NCBI RefSeq assembly: GCF_014062345.1
Contig: NZ_JACGLS010000001.1
Location: 1-64,000 of the forward strand
DNA: 64,000 bases
Source of the DNA: Tenacibaculum pelagium
GTDB taxonomy: Bacteria > Bacteroidota > Bacteroidia > Flavobacteriales > Flavobacteriaceae
Direction: 5' to 3'
Shown here: positions 18,595 to 28,203 of the stretch, piece after piece
How the letters are laid out: every line of letters begins with the position of its first letter
How positions within the stretch are numbered: position 1 is the stretch's first letter
The notes under the pieces: generated by a model
What the model was told of the DNA's origin: nothing
What the model saw: the letters and a program-made list of their open reading frames with translations, nothing else
Databases searched by the model: none
Program-made: the position numbers and the translations under genes

Positions 18595-19713
18595 TTATTC
18601 CATCTTTTCAAAGAAAGTCAATTCGTAATTAGATAATAATTCAGGGTGTGTAATTTTAATAATATCTTTTAAAACTAAATCTGGTCGGGTAGGTGCTAAT
18701 TCAAAATACAAAACACCTCCTGTTTTTCCTTTTTTTAAACTAGGAGAATAAATCTTATCGTTTTTAAAAGCTTTAAATTCAGCATAGTGATTATTACTAT
18801 TCAGCATTTGTTCTTTTGAAGAAAAATAACCAGGAGCAATCCAAAAATCAGCATTTTTTCCTTTATCTAAAATAGATTCAAAGCTTAACGATAAACTTCC
18901 TTTACCTTTGGAATCTTTCCATAAATAATCAAGATTTGCATCTTTTAAATATTGTGCAACAAAACTTTCACCAGCAGGTAAATTCCAAATATCTTTACTC
19001 ATAATGGCTCCAGAAAGAATTGTAGGTTTATTCGTAGCTCTTTCAGCAATTTTAATAGCTTCTAAGTAGTTTGTTTTTATAGTATTAAAAATACTATCTG
19101 CCTTTTTGTTTTCATTGTAAATAGCTCCAAAAACTTTAATCCATTCAGCTCTTCCTAACGGTGTTTCTTCAAGCCAATCTCCGTTAATAATCACAGGAAT
19201 TCCTGCTTTTTCAATAGTAGTAAATGTTTTGTTAGTTTTACCCATAGAGAAACCAACGACTAATTCTGGTTGAATATCTAATAAAACTTCAGTGTTTAAC
19301 GATTGCTCTTTTCCTAATTCTCTTACAAATCCGTTGTCTATTAAACCTCTTGTTTTTTCAGATGAAATATACTTTGTGTGCGGAAAACCAATTAAAGTTT
19401 GCTCTTTTCCTAACAATTCTAATACAGGAATATGCGTAGTTGAGGTTACAACTATTTTATTAATAGGAGTTTTTATATCTGAATTTTCATTTCCTAAGGT
19501 ATAAGTAAATGTTTCCTTAGAATTAGGGTATGGAGTTTTAATAATTAATTTGGTTTGATTTTCTTCTTTTACGATATCAAAACCTGTAGCGTGTTCAATG
19601 CTAAATGATTTATCATTATTGGCTTTTACAGTATCTTTTTTATCAGTTTTACAGGATGAAATTAAAAGAATTACAAAAAGTATAAGTGTAGCTCTAAATA
19701 AAGAAGTAGTCAT
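18595..19713 (-). CDS. BtuF-like cobalamin/iron ABC substrate-binding lipoprotein
   Basis: 372 residues. Lipoprotein signal with lipobox ISSC (Cys21). The rest has the two-lobe PBP (TroA-like) layout: VVTSTTHIPVLELLG ... LIGFPHTKYISSE in the first lobe, QPELVVGFSMGKTNKT, a long connecting helix, then AGESFVAQYLKDANLDYLW and FELAPTRPDLVLKDII in the second. It probably captures vitamin B12 or a metal chelate in the periplasm for an ABC importer. The divergent neighbour is a riboswitch-controlled TonB receptor, which makes cobalamin the best guess. No BtuC or BtuD gene lies in the window. Probably not under the riboswitch, which lies on the other strand. Confidence 0.85.
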   Translation of the reverse strand: MTTSLFRATLILFVILLISSCKTDKKDTVKANNDKSFSIEHATGFDIVKEENQTKLIIKTPYPNSKETFTYTLGNENSDIKTPINKIVVTSTTHIPVLELLGKEQTLIGFPHTKYISSEKTRGLIDNGFVRELGKEQSLNTEVLLDIQPELVVGFSMGKTNKTFTTIEKAGIPVIINGDWLEETPLGRAEWIKVFGAIYNENKKADSIFNTIKTNYLEAIKIAERATNKPTILSGAIMSKDIWNLPAGESFVAQYLKDANLDYLWKDSKGKGSLSLSFESILDKGKNADFWIAPGYFSSKEQMLNSNNHYAEFKAFKNDKIYSPSLKKGKTGGVLYFELAPTRPDLVLKDIIKITHPELLSNYELTFFEKME

Positions 19714-19740
19714 AGTTGTTAATTTTCTTCAGCAAGATTA

Positions 19741-19748
19741 CAAAACTA
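19741..19748 (-). promoter_or_regulatory. Candidate -7 element of the btuF-like gene
   Basis: On the minus strand this reads TAGTTTTG, matching TAnnTTTG, 27 bases before the start codon. It lies one base from the -33 box of the divergent riboswitch promoter, so the two promoters may compete. A -33 box is not clear. Confidence 0.4.
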
Positions 19749-19749
19749 T

Positions 19750-19779
19750 TTTGTAATAACAATTTTTGAGCTACATTTG
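19750..19779 (+). promoter_or_regulatory. Promoter of the cobalamin riboswitch / TonB receptor
   Basis: TTTG (19750-19753), an 18-base spacer, then TACATTTG (19772-19779): an excellent match to the Bacteroidota promoter TTTG-N17-23-TAnnTTTG. The predicted transcript would start near 19784-19787, just where the riboswitch begins. Confidence 0.6.
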
Positions 19780-19786
19780 CGGCGAT

Positions 19787-19964
19787 TTTGGTTTTCTATA
19801 GGTATTCTATCTAAAGAAATTAAAAGGGAATTTGGTGTAAATCCAAAACTGTTCCCGCAACTGTAAGCTATTAAGCTTGTAACTACAACTTTTGCCACTG
19901 TTTTTATAAAATGGGAAGGTAAGTTACAAGACGCAAGTCAGGAGACCTGCCAACATCACAAACG
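19787..19964 (+). ncRNA. Cobalamin riboswitch
   Basis: Core signatures of the AdoCbl riboswitch occur in order: AAAGGGAA (19823-19830), GGTGTAAATCC (19834-19844), CCCGCAACTGTAA (19854-19866), then a variable arm, and the B12 box GTCAGGAGACCTGCC (19937-19951). It lies in the 5' leader of a BtuB-like receptor gene starting at 20056. Riboswitches of this class turn off expression when B12 is plentiful. Downstream, 19966-19990 can form a hairpin (GTAA..CTTT / AAAGTTAC) that may be part of the expression platform, but it has no T run, so the mechanism is unclear. Confidence 0.92.
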
Positions 19965-20055
19965 AGTAAAAACTTTCGGGATAAAAGTTACTGTACTTAA
20001 TACTGTTTCGTACAAAAATTTAACCTGATTAATTGTAAAAATTAAATCATTAAAA

Positions 20056-21933
20056 ATGAAAAAACAATTACTAATTGTTGGTGCTATCGCGATGTCTTTT
20101 GCGAGCACAAAAATTACTGCGCAAGAGCAGGAAAAAAATGAAGAGTTAGATGAAGTTGTAGTAACTGCAACTAAAACTAAAATGAGTAAAAAAAATATTG
20201 GTAAAGTAGTTTACAAATTAACTTCAAAAGAAATTGAAGAGAGGCAAGGAAAAACACTAACTGAAATTTTAAATGAAATTCCCGGTATTGAAATTAATGG
20301 TTCTCAGAGTAATAGAGGGCAAAATAACGAAGTTTATATTAGAGGAGGTCGATCTCATCAAGCAGCTATATTGATTGATGGAGTTAATGTTAATAATGGA
20401 TCTACAATATCTAACAATTTTGATTTAAGACAATTAGATCTAAATCAAATTGAATCTATTGAGGTTTTGAAAGGAGCTTCTTCTGTATTATATGGTTCTG
20501 GTGCGGCAACAGGTGTAATTAATATTAGATTAAAAAAAGCATCTAGAAAAGAGTTTTCAGGAACATTTACAACTTCTTTAGGAAGTAACAGATCAGCTGA
20601 GGGTACAAAATTTTCTGGTGATGAATTACAAGCTAATTTTAATTTTAATGGAACTGTAGGGCAAGTTGATTATCTAATTGGCTTAAATTCAAATAGTTCT
20701 TCTGGTTTATCAGCTATAGAAAGTAGCAATATCAATAGTCCTAATAAAGAAGATAAGTTTTATCGTCAAAATGCTTTATTGAGAGTGGGTTATAAAGTTG
20801 ATAATAATTTAAAATTTGGAGTTCAAGGAAGTTTTAATAAATTTTTCTATGAATACGATGATTCTTTTTCTGTAGCAGACGCAGATGACTTTTTCGACGG
20901 ACAACAAAAAAGAGCATTATTTTTCACAGATTTCAAGTATAACAAAGGTAAATTAAGGGTTGATGCTTTTTATACTAAAATTGACGGAGCTTTTGATACA
21001 GCATATGGAGTATACCAATCAGAAGGTAAAGAATATGGGTTTGATGTTTTTAATAATTATAAGGTTTTAGATCAATTCTCTTTTATCGTAGGTTTAGCTG
21101 CTCAATATCAGGATATGGAGTCGGGAGGGATTAAATTCGGAAGCGTATCTCAACATTCATATGACCCTTATGTATCTGTAAATTACAATTCAGATTTTGG
21201 TTTAAATGTTAATGCAGGAGTTAGAGCTAATATCCATAACGAATATGGAACAAATCTTATATATAATGTGAATCCTTCATATAATTTTGAAGTTTTAGAA
21301 GATAAAAATTTAAAATTATTTGCTTCGTATAGTACAGCTTTTATTGCTCCATCTTTATATCAAATATTTAATAAAAGAGCAGATGTGGAAATTTTAGATC
21401 CTGAAAGTAATTATACAATAGAAGGAGGTTTAGAGTTTGAAGTTTTAGATAATTTAAATATTAATACAGTTTACTTTTATAGAGAAGAAACAGATAAAGT
21501 AGCATATGATAATACAACTTTTAAGTACTTTACAAATAACGGAACGTTTAACTCAAAAGGATTTGAGACTCAAGTTAATTATTCTCCTTTAAATAAGTTA
21601 AATCTATCTTTTGATTATGTTTATACGAATTATGCAGGTCTTTTAGAAACTTTAAAATTACCAAAACATAAGTTTGGTGGTAGAGTAAATTATCATGTAC
21701 TACCAACAACTTATATTAGTGCTAATTATAGATTCACTGGAGAAAGAGAAGGAGGGAGTTCAGCATTAGAATCTTATGGTTTGTTAGATTTTTTTGTAAA
21801 TCATAAAGTGTTAAAAGACAAAATAACATTATTTGGTAATGTAACTAACCTTTTAAATGAGAATTATCAGGAAATTCCTAATTACACTACTAGAGGTAGA
21901 AACTATAATTTAGGATTAAAAGTTCAGTTTTAA
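20056..21933 (+). CDS. btuB: TonB-dependent receptor, vitamin B12 transporter BtuB-like
   Basis: 625 residues, close to E. coli BtuB. Signal peptide at 1-22, TonB-box-like ELDEVVVTATKTK at about 28-40, plug domain with GKTLTEILNEIPGIEI, EVYIRGGRSHQAAILIDGV and IEVLKGASSVLYGSGAATGV, then a 22-strand-type barrel ending in an aromatic residue (LGLKVQF). It moves a ligand across the outer membrane using TonB energy. The upstream cobalamin riboswitch makes cobalamin or a corrinoid the expected ligand. Unlike many Bacteroidota receptors it has no N-terminal carboxypeptidase-regulatory domain and no SusD partner, which fits a vitamin receptor better than a glycan receptor. Confidence 0.93.
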   Translation: MKKQLLIVGAIAMSFASTKITAQEQEKNEELDEVVVTATKTKMSKKNIGKVVYKLTSKEIEERQGKTLTEILNEIPGIEINGSQSNRGQNNEVYIRGGRSHQAAILIDGVNVNNGSTISNNFDLRQLDLNQIESIEVLKGASSVLYGSGAATGVINIRLKKASRKEFSGTFTTSLGSNRSAEGTKFSGDELQANFNFNGTVGQVDYLIGLNSNSSSGLSAIESSNINSPNKEDKFYRQNALLRVGYKVDNNLKFGVQGSFNKFFYEYDDSFSVADADDFFDGQQKRALFFTDFKYNKGKLRVDAFYTKIDGAFDTAYGVYQSEGKEYGFDVFNNYKVLDQFSFIVGLAAQYQDMESGGIKFGSVSQHSYDPYVSVNYNSDFGLNVNAGVRANIHNEYGTNLIYNVNPSYNFEVLEDKNLKLFASYSTAFIAPSLYQIFNKRADVEILDPESNYTIEGGLEFEVLDNLNINTVYFYREETDKVAYDNTTFKYFTNNGTFNSKGFETQVNYSPLNKLNLSFDYVYTNYAGLLETLKLPKHKFGGRVNYHVLPTTYISANYRFTGEREGGSSALESYGLLDFFVNHKVLKDKITLFGNVTNLLNENYQEIPNYTTRGRNYNLGLKVQF

Positions 21934-21951
21934 GTATTACCTAAATATTTT

Positions 21952-21979
21952 AAAAAGCCCACTTTAGAGTGGGCTTTTT
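21952..21979. terminator. Bidirectional terminator between btuB and the DCC gene
   Basis: Perfect 12-bp stem AAAAAGCCCACT / AGTGGGCTTTTT with loop TTAG. A and T tracts on both sides allow termination of both convergent genes. Confidence 0.85.
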
Positions 21980-21980
21980 G

Positions 21981-22394
21981 TTATAAAAATTTTTCTTGAA
22001 TTTCTTTAGTAGGAATCATACAGGCTTCTTTTTTACCAAACCATTTGTAACGGTTTTTAGCTATAAAATCATATATAATGTTTCTTAAGATTTCAGGGAA
22101 TACCCAAAATATCTGTGAAGTACTCCAGAAACCGCCAAATTCTTTCATTATTTTTAAAGCAGCTGAAGATTTTATATCATAAGAAACAGATGATTCGTAT
22201 AAAATAATAGAGTCAATTTTAGAGGTGTCAATCCCTAAATAGTTTGTTATTTTAATTCCTATTTCAGATTGTAAAGAGGTAAACACAAATTGATTTTTTT
22301 TATCATAATGAATAATTTTTAACACTGCATCATTGCAAAAATTGCAAACTCCATCAAACAAAATTATTTTTTTATTAGTAGGTAAATCAATCAT
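21981..22394 (-). CDS. DCC-family thiol-disulfide oxidoreductase-like protein (DUF393)
   Basis: 137 residues. The N terminus has the defining DxxCxxC motif (FDGVCNFCN; Asp14, Cys17, Cys20) after a hydrophobic strand. Later come SSAALKIMKEFGGFW and a terminal IAKNRYKWFGKKEACMIPT segment, all typical of the DCC/YuxK family. Family members are predicted thioredoxin-like oxidoreductases; substrates are not known. No signal peptide. It stands alone, convergent with btuB through a shared terminator. Confidence 0.88.
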   Translation of the reverse strand: MIDLPTNKKIILFDGVCNFCNDAVLKIIHYDKKNQFVFTSLQSEIGIKITNYLGIDTSKIDSIILYESSVSYDIKSSAALKIMKEFGGFWSTSQIFWVFPEILRNIIYDFIAKNRYKWFGKKEACMIPTKEIQEKFL

Positions 22395-22553
22395 TTATTG
22401 AATATTAAATAAGATAAAATTAAAAATACATCAATATGTTGTAACATAAATCAAAATTAAGCGTCTAGTAGAAAAGTAAATAATGATTTAACATAAAATT
22501 AGTAATCAAACGATGTATCAATATTTATTTTAGTTTAAAAATTAACTAACACT

Positions 22554-23264
22554 ATGATTCGAATAGAAAATTTACACAAATCTTACCCTATTGGTAAAGA
22601 CTCACTTCACGTACTAAAAGGATTAGACTTACATATTAAAGAAGGTGAATTTGTATCTATTATGGGATCTTCCGGTTCTGGAAAATCGACTTTATTAAAC
22701 ATTGTTGGTTTATTAGATGGTCATGATGAAGGAAATTATTTTTTAAATGGTCAATTAATTGAAAATTTAAACGAAAAGAAAGCAGCAATTTTAAGAAATA
22801 AGTTTCTAGGATTTGTTTTTCAGTCATTTAATTTGATATCATATAAAACTGCACAAGAAAATGTTGCACTTCCTCTTTATTATAAAGGAGTGGGAAGAAA
22901 AGAACGTTTAAAAATTGCTTCGGAATACTTAGATAAAGTAGGCTTGAAACCATGGGAAAATCACTTGCCTAATGAACTTTCAGGAGGTCAAAAACAACGT
23001 GTGGCTATAGCTCGTGCTTTAGCAACTAGCCCCAAGGTAATTTTAGCAGATGAACCAACAGGAGCATTAGATTCTACAACTACAGATTCTGTAATGGATT
23101 TGTTAAAAGGAATTAATGATGAAGGTATGACCGTTTTTGTAATTACACACGAAGAAGAAGTAGCAGAACAAACTGATAGAATTGTACGTCTAAAAGATGG
23201 AGTAATAATTAGTGATGAATTAACTGAATCTGGTAAATCAAAAACATTACAGAATGTTCGATAG
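22554..23264 (+). CDS. MacB/LolD-type ABC transporter ATP-binding protein
   Basis: 236 residues. Walker [10 protein letters not shown] at 38-46, Q-loop [10 protein letters not shown], signature [15 protein letters not shown], Walker [14 protein letters not shown], and H-loop VITHEEE. It is the ATPase of a mechanotransmission-type (type VII) ABC system. First gene of a four-gene operon; its end overlaps the next permease by 11 bases. The MacA-like gene at the end of the operon points to export from the periplasm across the outer membrane and not to lipoprotein sorting. Confidence 0.95.
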   Translation: MIRIENLHKSYPIGKDSLHVLKGLDLHIKEGEFVSIMGSSGSGKSTLLNIVGLLDGHDEGNYFLNGQLIENLNEKKAAILRNKFLGFVFQSFNLISYKTAQENVALPLYYKGVGRKERLKIASEYLDKVGLKPWENHLPNELSGGQKQRVAIARALATSPKVILADEPTGALDSTTTDSVMDLLKGINDEGMTVFVITHEEEVAEQTDRIVRLKDGVIISDELTESGKSKTLQNVR

Positions 23265-24486
23265 AGATCTTTGGGCAGAAATATTTCACAGTATAAAAAA
23301 GAATAAGTTAAGAACTTTCTTAACTGGTTTTTCTGTGGCTTGGGGTATTTTTATTTTAGTATTACTATTAGCATCAGTTAATGGGATGAAAAATGGATTT
23401 ACACAGCAATTTAATGATGATGCGACGAATTCTATTTTTATATCTCCTTCTGTAACCACCAAACCTTACGAAGGTTTTGAAGCTGGTAGAAGGATAAAAT
23501 TTACTAATAATGACTTAAAATATATTCAAGGGAATTTTGATGAAGAAGTAGAGTATATTACACCTAGATTTAGAAAAGGAGTTACTGCTAAGTATAAAAA
23601 AGAAACAGGAAGTTATCAAGTTAGAGCTGTTTATCCAGATCATAAACATATCGAGAAAACTATTATGAATGCCGGTAGGTATATTAATAGTAATGATGTA
23701 GATAAAAAACTAAAAGTTGCTGTAATTGGTAAAATGATTAAAGCTGATTTATTTCCTGATGAAGATCCTATCGGAAAAACATTTGTTATGAATAACTCAA
23801 CATATCAAATCGTAGGAGTTTTTTCTGACAAAGGTAATGAACGGGAAGAACGAATTATTTATGTTCCTGTTACAACAATGCAGCGATTGTATAAAAACAC
23901 AGATGAAATTAGTCAGATAGTATTAACATACAATCCAAAATATTCTTATGCTGAAGCTATAAATTTTAGCGATATACTAGAAGTAGTTTTAAAACGAAGA
24001 CATAAAGTTTCGCCAGATGATCAAGGAGCTATTTATGTAAATAATAACGCTGAAGGTTTTTCAGATGTTTCTAATTTTACAACGATGTTAACATTTGTTA
24101 GTGTTGGCGTTGGGTTGTTAATTTTACTAGCAGGTATTGTTGGTATAGGAAATATTTTAGTATTTATTATAAAAGAAAGAACAAAAGAAATTGGGATTAG
24201 AAAAGCACTTGGAGCAAGACCATCTCAAGTAATTAATTTGGTTTTGTTAGAAAGCGTTTTTATTACATCGATTTCAGGAGCAGGAGGAATGTTGTTTGCT
24301 ATGGGATTAGTTAGTTTAATAGCAAAAGTAATACCGAAATCACCAGCATTTGCTGATCCATCTGTAAATGTAACAACCGTAATTATTGCAGGTGTAATAT
24401 TAGTAATAGCAGGAGTTCTTGCAGGTTTAGTTCCTGCAATACGTGCTGCAAGTGTAAAACCAATTGTAGCTTTAAGAGCCGATTAA
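23254..24486 (+). CDS. MacB-like ABC transporter permease (copy 1)
   Basis: 410 residues. One N-terminal membrane helix ([21 protein letters not shown]), a large periplasmic MacB-PCD domain (about 45-275), then three C-terminal helices of the FtsX domain with the coupling segment [20 protein letters not shown]. This is the MacB/FtsX permease fold. The start ATG lies inside the end of the ATPase gene, so translation is probably coupled. Its opening [12 protein letters not shown] and NGMKNGF are shared with the next gene, showing the two permeases arose by duplication. Confidence 0.93.
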   Translation: MFDRDLWAEIFHSIKKNKLRTFLTGFSVAWGIFILVLLLASVNGMKNGFTQQFNDDATNSIFISPSVTTKPYEGFEAGRRIKFTNNDLKYIQGNFDEEVEYITPRFRKGVTAKYKKETGSYQVRAVYPDHKHIEKTIMNAGRYINSNDVDKKLKVAVIGKMIKADLFPDEDPIGKTFVMNNSTYQIVGVFSDKGNEREERIIYVPVTTMQRLYKNTDEISQIVLTYNPKYSYAEAINFSDILEVVLKRRHKVSPDDQGAIYVNNNAEGFSDVSNFTTMLTFVSVGVGLLILLAGIVGIGNILVFIIKERTKEIGIRKALGARPSQVINLVLLESVFITSISGAGGMLFAMGLVSLIAKVIPKSPAFADPSVNVTTVIIAGVILVIAGVLAGLVPAIRAASVKPIVALRAD

Positions 24487-24488
24487 TT

Positions 24489-25745
24489 ATGAAGAGATTA
24501 TTCGATAGAGATTTATGGGCAGAGGTATATAGTACGTTAACCAAAAATTTATTACGTACTGCATTAACAACACTTGGAGTATTATTTGCAATGGTAATTT
24601 TAATACTATTGTTAGGTGCTACTAATGGAATGAAAAATGGTTTTGATAAACTATTTACAGGAACTGCTACTAATAGTATGTTTGTTTGGGGACAGCGTAC
24701 AGGAAAACCATACAAAGGTTTTGAAAGAGGAAGACGAATTAGTTATACTTTCGATGATGTAAAGTTAATTGAAAGTCAAGTGAAAGAAATAGATGTGCTT
24801 TCTCCTCGAATTCAATTAGGAGACTTTAGAGGTGTAAGTTCTGTTACTCGAAATGGACAATCAAGCGGTTCATCGGTATTTGGAGATTTTCCTTCGATAG
24901 ATAAAATATCAAAAAAGAATTTAGAAGAGGGACGATTTTTAAATCAAGATGATATTGAGAATCGTCGTAAAGTAGCTGTAATTGGAGATGAAACTTATAA
25001 ACTATTATTTAAAAAGGATGAAGATCCAATAGGAGAGTATATTCGAGTTAATGGAGTCTATTTTCAAGTAGTAGGTGTTTATAGAAAAACTAAAGGGGTA
25101 AATTTTGATGGTCAAAACTCAGTATTTATTCCGTTTACAACTTTTCAAAAAGCATTTAACAGTGGTAACAGAGTTGGTTGGATGGCAATAAATATAAAGT
25201 CAAATCATACTGTTGCAGCTGCATTAAAAAAGATTAAAAAATTATTAAAAGAAAAACATAATATTCACCCTAAAGACACACGTGCAATAGGTTCTTTTAA
25301 TTTATCAGATGTATTTAAAGGTATATCAGCATTTACAACTGTGCTGCAAAGTTTTTCATTTTTTATTGGAATATTTACATTGTTAGCTGGGGTAATTGCA
25401 ATTAGTAATATTTTATTAATTACAGTAAAAGAACGTACCAAAGAAATTGGTATTCGAAGAGCACTAGGTGCAACACCCAAGATTATAAAAACTCAAATTA
25501 TTTTTGAAGCGATAGCTTTAACTGTATTTTCAGGTTTACTCGGTTTTGTAATTTCTATTGGGATTTTACATATTTTAGATATAAAATTTAGCGGGTCAGA
25601 CTTTCCGTTTGTTAATCCAACAGTAAGTTTTCCGCAATTAATAGGTTCGTTTATTTTAATGTTAGTTTTAAGTTTATTGGTAGGATTAATTCCTGCAAAT
25701 AGAGCAACTAAAATAAAACCTATAGAAGCGTTAAGAGAAGAATAA
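24489..25745 (+). CDS. MacB-like ABC transporter permease (copy 2)
   Basis: 418 residues with the same layout as the gene before it: helix LRTALTTLGVLFAMVILILLL, periplasmic MacB-PCD domain, and a three-helix FtsX domain with [19 protein letters not shown]. It begins 2 bases after the first permease. Two distinct permeases with one ATPase suggest a heterodimeric inner-membrane complex, whereas E. coli MacB is a single fused homodimer. Confidence 0.93.
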   Translation: MKRLFDRDLWAEVYSTLTKNLLRTALTTLGVLFAMVILILLLGATNGMKNGFDKLFTGTATNSMFVWGQRTGKPYKGFERGRRISYTFDDVKLIESQVKEIDVLSPRIQLGDFRGVSSVTRNGQSSGSSVFGDFPSIDKISKKNLEEGRFLNQDDIENRRKVAVIGDETYKLLFKKDEDPIGEYIRVNGVYFQVVGVYRKTKGVNFDGQNSVFIPFTTFQKAFNSGNRVGWMAINIKSNHTVAAALKKIKKLLKEKHNIHPKDTRAIGSFNLSDVFKGISAFTTVLQSFSFFIGIFTLLAGVIAISNILLITVKERTKEIGIRRALGATPKIIKTQIIFEAIALTVFSGLLGFVISIGILHILDIKFSGSDFPFVNPTVSFPQLIGSFILMLVLSLLVGLIPANRATKIKPIEALREE

Positions 25746-25769
25746 ATTATACACCACAATCAAACAAAA

Positions 25770-26891
25770 ATGAAAAAAACATTAATTTACGTAGGATTAG
25801 CTGTTTTAGCTATGGCAGTTATAATAGCTGTTGTTAAGGTAAATAAATCTAATAGTAAACCTGTAAAAAAATATAAGACAGAGCAGCTTAAAAAGATGAA
25901 TATTGTTAATAAAGTTGTTGCTACAGGAAAAGTAATTCCATTAGAAGAGGTAGAAATTAAACCTCAAATTTCTGGGATTATAGATAAAGTATATTTAGAA
26001 GAAGGAGCAATTGTTAAGACAGGGGACTTAATTGCTACGGTAAAAGTTGTGCCAAATGAGCAATCTTTACAAAGTGCTAGAGGAAGAATTAACTCTGTAC
26101 AAATTCAGTTATCAAATGCAAAAACTCAATATGATCGTAATAAAGCATTATTTGATAAAGGTGTAATTTCTAGTCAACAATTTGAAGCCTCTCAATTATC
26201 ATATAATCAGGCAAAAAATGATTTAAGAAATGCTAATAATGATTATCAGATTATTAAACGAGGTTCTGCAGGTTCAGGCGGAGCGAATACAAATATTCGC
26301 GCAACAGCATCTGGTATGGTTGTAGAAATTCCTGTGAAAAAAGGATATCAAGTTATTCAAGCGAATAATTTTAATGCAGGAACTACCATTGCTACTATTG
26401 CGGATATGAAAAAAATGATTTTCGAAGGAAAAGTTGATGAAGCAGAAGTAGGTAAATTAAAAATGGGAATGGATTTAGATATTACTGTAGGTGCTATCGA
26501 AGAAGAAAAGTTTCCAGCTAAATTAAATTTTATTGCTCCTAAAGGTGTAGAAGAGAGTGGAGCTATTCAATTTAAAGTTAAAGGAGATATAAGAATTGAT
26601 AGCGTTAAGCAAATGGTACGTGCAGGGTATAGTGCTAATGCATCTATTATTATTGAAAAGAAAGATAGCATTTTATCAATAAGAGAAGCTTTATTACAAT
26701 ACGACAAAGAAAGTAAAAAGCCTTATGTTGAAATATTAGTTAATAAAGAAGAGGGAAAGTTTGAAAATAAAGATGTTGAGCTTGGAGTTTCAGACGGAAT
26801 TAACGTTGAAATAATTTCTGGTATAACTAAAGATGATGAAATTAAAGTTTGGAATAAAGAAAATAAAAAAGATAAAAAGAAAGATGATTAA
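25770..26891 (+). CDS. MacA-like periplasmic adaptor subunit
   Basis: 373 residues. N-terminal membrane anchor (LIYVGLAVLAMAVIIAVV), then lipoyl/barrel-sandwich half (VEIKPQISGIIDKVYLEEGA), a coiled-coil hairpin (about 100-165), the second lipoyl half (IRATASGMVVEIPVKKGY), and beta-barrel and membrane-proximal domains (VDEAEVGKLKMGMDLDITVG). A lysine/aspartate-rich tail follows. Adaptors of this family bridge the inner-membrane transporter to a TolC-type channel; no TolC gene is in this operon, so a channel from elsewhere must be used. Last gene of the operon, followed by a terminator. Confidence 0.92.
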   Translation: MKKTLIYVGLAVLAMAVIIAVVKVNKSNSKPVKKYKTEQLKKMNIVNKVVATGKVIPLEEVEIKPQISGIIDKVYLEEGAIVKTGDLIATVKVVPNEQSLQSARGRINSVQIQLSNAKTQYDRNKALFDKGVISSQQFEASQLSYNQAKNDLRNANNDYQIIKRGSAGSGGANTNIRATASGMVVEIPVKKGYQVIQANNFNAGTTIATIADMKKMIFEGKVDEAEVGKLKMGMDLDITVGAIEEEKFPAKLNFIAPKGVEESGAIQFKVKGDIRIDSVKQMVRAGYSANASIIIEKKDSILSIREALLQYDKESKKPYVEILVNKEEGKFENKDVELGVSDGINVEIISGITKDDEIKVWNKENKKDKKKDD

Positions 26892-26915
26892 TAAATATTA
26901 GTTAAATCAAAACAA

Positions 26916-26942
26916 AAAACCAGCTCTTTGAGCTGGTTTTTT
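26916..26942. terminator. Bidirectional terminator between macA-like gene and gcvT
   Basis: Perfect 12-bp stem AAAAACCAGCTC / GAGCTGGTTTTT with a TTT loop, between convergent genes. Confidence 0.85.
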
Positions 26943-26961
26943 ATTTTATAAGTAATTTAAA

Positions 26962-28044
26962 TTATCCTTTGTAAAAAGGTAATTTTACAACCTTAGCAGG
27001 AATTTGCTTTTTACGTACTTGGATAAAAATTTCAGAATCTACTTTCGATAATTCTTTAGGTACATACCCTAAACCAATACCTTTACTTAAAGAAGGACTC
27101 ATAGTACCAGAAGTAACTCTACCAATTTTTTCACCATTAGCATTTACAATATCATAACCTTGGCGAGGAATACCACGCTCTGTTAATTCAAAAGCTACTA
27201 ATTTTTTAGTAACACCAGCTTCTTTTTGTGCTTTTAAAGCTTCTGCATTTACAAAGTCTTTGGTGAATTTAGTAATCCATCCTAAACCAGCTTCTAAAGG
27301 AGAAGTAGTATCATCAATATCATTACCATATAAACAATAACCCATTTCTAAACGTAAAGTATCACGAGCAGCTAATCCGATAGGTTTAATTCCCCAATCT
27401 GCACCAGCTTCAAAAACTTTTTTCCAAAGTTGTTCAACATCTTCATTTTTAACATAAACTTCAAATCCACCAGAACCAGTATAACCAGTTGCAGAAACAA
27501 CAACATTCGGTAAGCCAGCAAAATCGGTAATTTCGAAAGTGTAAAATTTAATTGCAGATAAATCTACTGATGTTAATGATTGCATTGCCTCAGCAGCTTT
27601 TGGTCCTTGAATTGCTAATAAAGACCATTCTTCTGAGCGATCTTCCATTTCAACTTTTAAGTCGTTGTGTTGAGAAATCCAGTTCCAATCTTTTTCAATA
27701 TTAGATGCATTTACTACTAACATATATTCATTCTCAGCAATCATGTAAATAATTAAATCATCTACAATACCTCCATCTGCATTTGGCATACAGCTATATT
27801 GTGCCTTTCCAGGAGCTAATTTTGAAGCATCATTAGACGATATTTTCTGAATTAAAGCCAACGCATTTTCCCCTTTTAAGAAAAATTCACCCATATGGCT
27901 TACATCAAAAACACCAACGCCATTTCTTACTGTTTCGTGTTCGATATTTACACCTTCGTATTGTACAGGCATGTTATAACCAGCAAAAGGAACTAATTTT
28001 GCACCTAATGCTTCATGAATATGTGTTAATGCAGTATTTTTCAT
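26962..28044 (-). CDS. gcvT: Glycine cleavage system T protein (aminomethyltransferase)
   Basis: 360 residues, the usual GcvT length. Key motifs: [13 protein letters not shown] near residue 47, [43 protein letters not shown], and [20 protein letters not shown] with the folate-site acidic residues. It transfers the aminomethyl carbon from the lipoylated H protein to tetrahydrofolate, releasing ammonia, in glycine breakdown and one-carbon supply. The genes for the P and H proteins are not adjacent, which is common in Bacteroidota. A candidate promoter is at 28066-28093. Confidence 0.96.
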   Translation of the reverse strand: MKNTALTHIHEALGAKLVPFAGYNMPVQYEGVNIEHETVRNGVGVFDVSHMGEFFLKGENALALIQKISSNDASKLAPGKAQYSCMPNADGGIVDDLIIYMIAENEYMLVVNASNIEKDWNWISQHNDLKVEMEDRSEEWSLLAIQGPKAAEAMQSLTSVDLSAIKFYTFEITDFAGLPNVVVSATGYTGSGGFEVYVKNEDVEQLWKKVFEAGADWGIKPIGLAARDTLRLEMGYCLYGNDIDDTTSPLEAGLGWITKFTKDFVNAEALKAQKEAGVTKKLVAFELTERGIPRQGYDIVNANGEKIGRVTSGTMSPSLSKGIGLGYVPKELSKVDSEIFIQVRKKQIPAKVVKLPFYKG

Positions 28045-28065
28045 TTAATTGTTTGTTTAATGTTT

Positions 28066-28093
28066 CAAAAGTATTGAAAAATTAAGAAACAAA
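28066..28093 (-). promoter_or_regulatory. Candidate gcvT promoter
   Basis: On the minus strand TTTG (28090-28093) and TACTTTTG (28066-28073) are separated by 16 bases, slightly short of ideal, giving a leader of about 15-17 bases before the gcvT ATG. Confidence 0.45.
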
Positions 28094-28152
28094 TAGTCAG
28101 ATTTTGTTTAATCTTTCAATGAATTATTACCAAAAACTTTGTTAATGTTTTC

Positions 28153-28180
28153 TTGAATTGGTGTAAGAATCTTACATTTG
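28153..28180 (+). promoter_or_regulatory. Promoter of the aminopeptidase P / TlpA-like operon
   Basis: TTG (28153-28155), 17-base spacer, TACATTTG (28173-28180), matching the Bacteroidota consensus. Predicted start near 28186, about 18 bases before the ATG. Confidence 0.6.
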
Positions 28181-28203
28181 ATAGACTATAAAGCTTTATT
28201 AAA

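Noticed and set aside
22554..26891. Exporter for the GG peptides
   Set aside because: GG-leader exporters carry an N-terminal C39 peptidase fused to an ABC half-transporter; none of these four genes has one.
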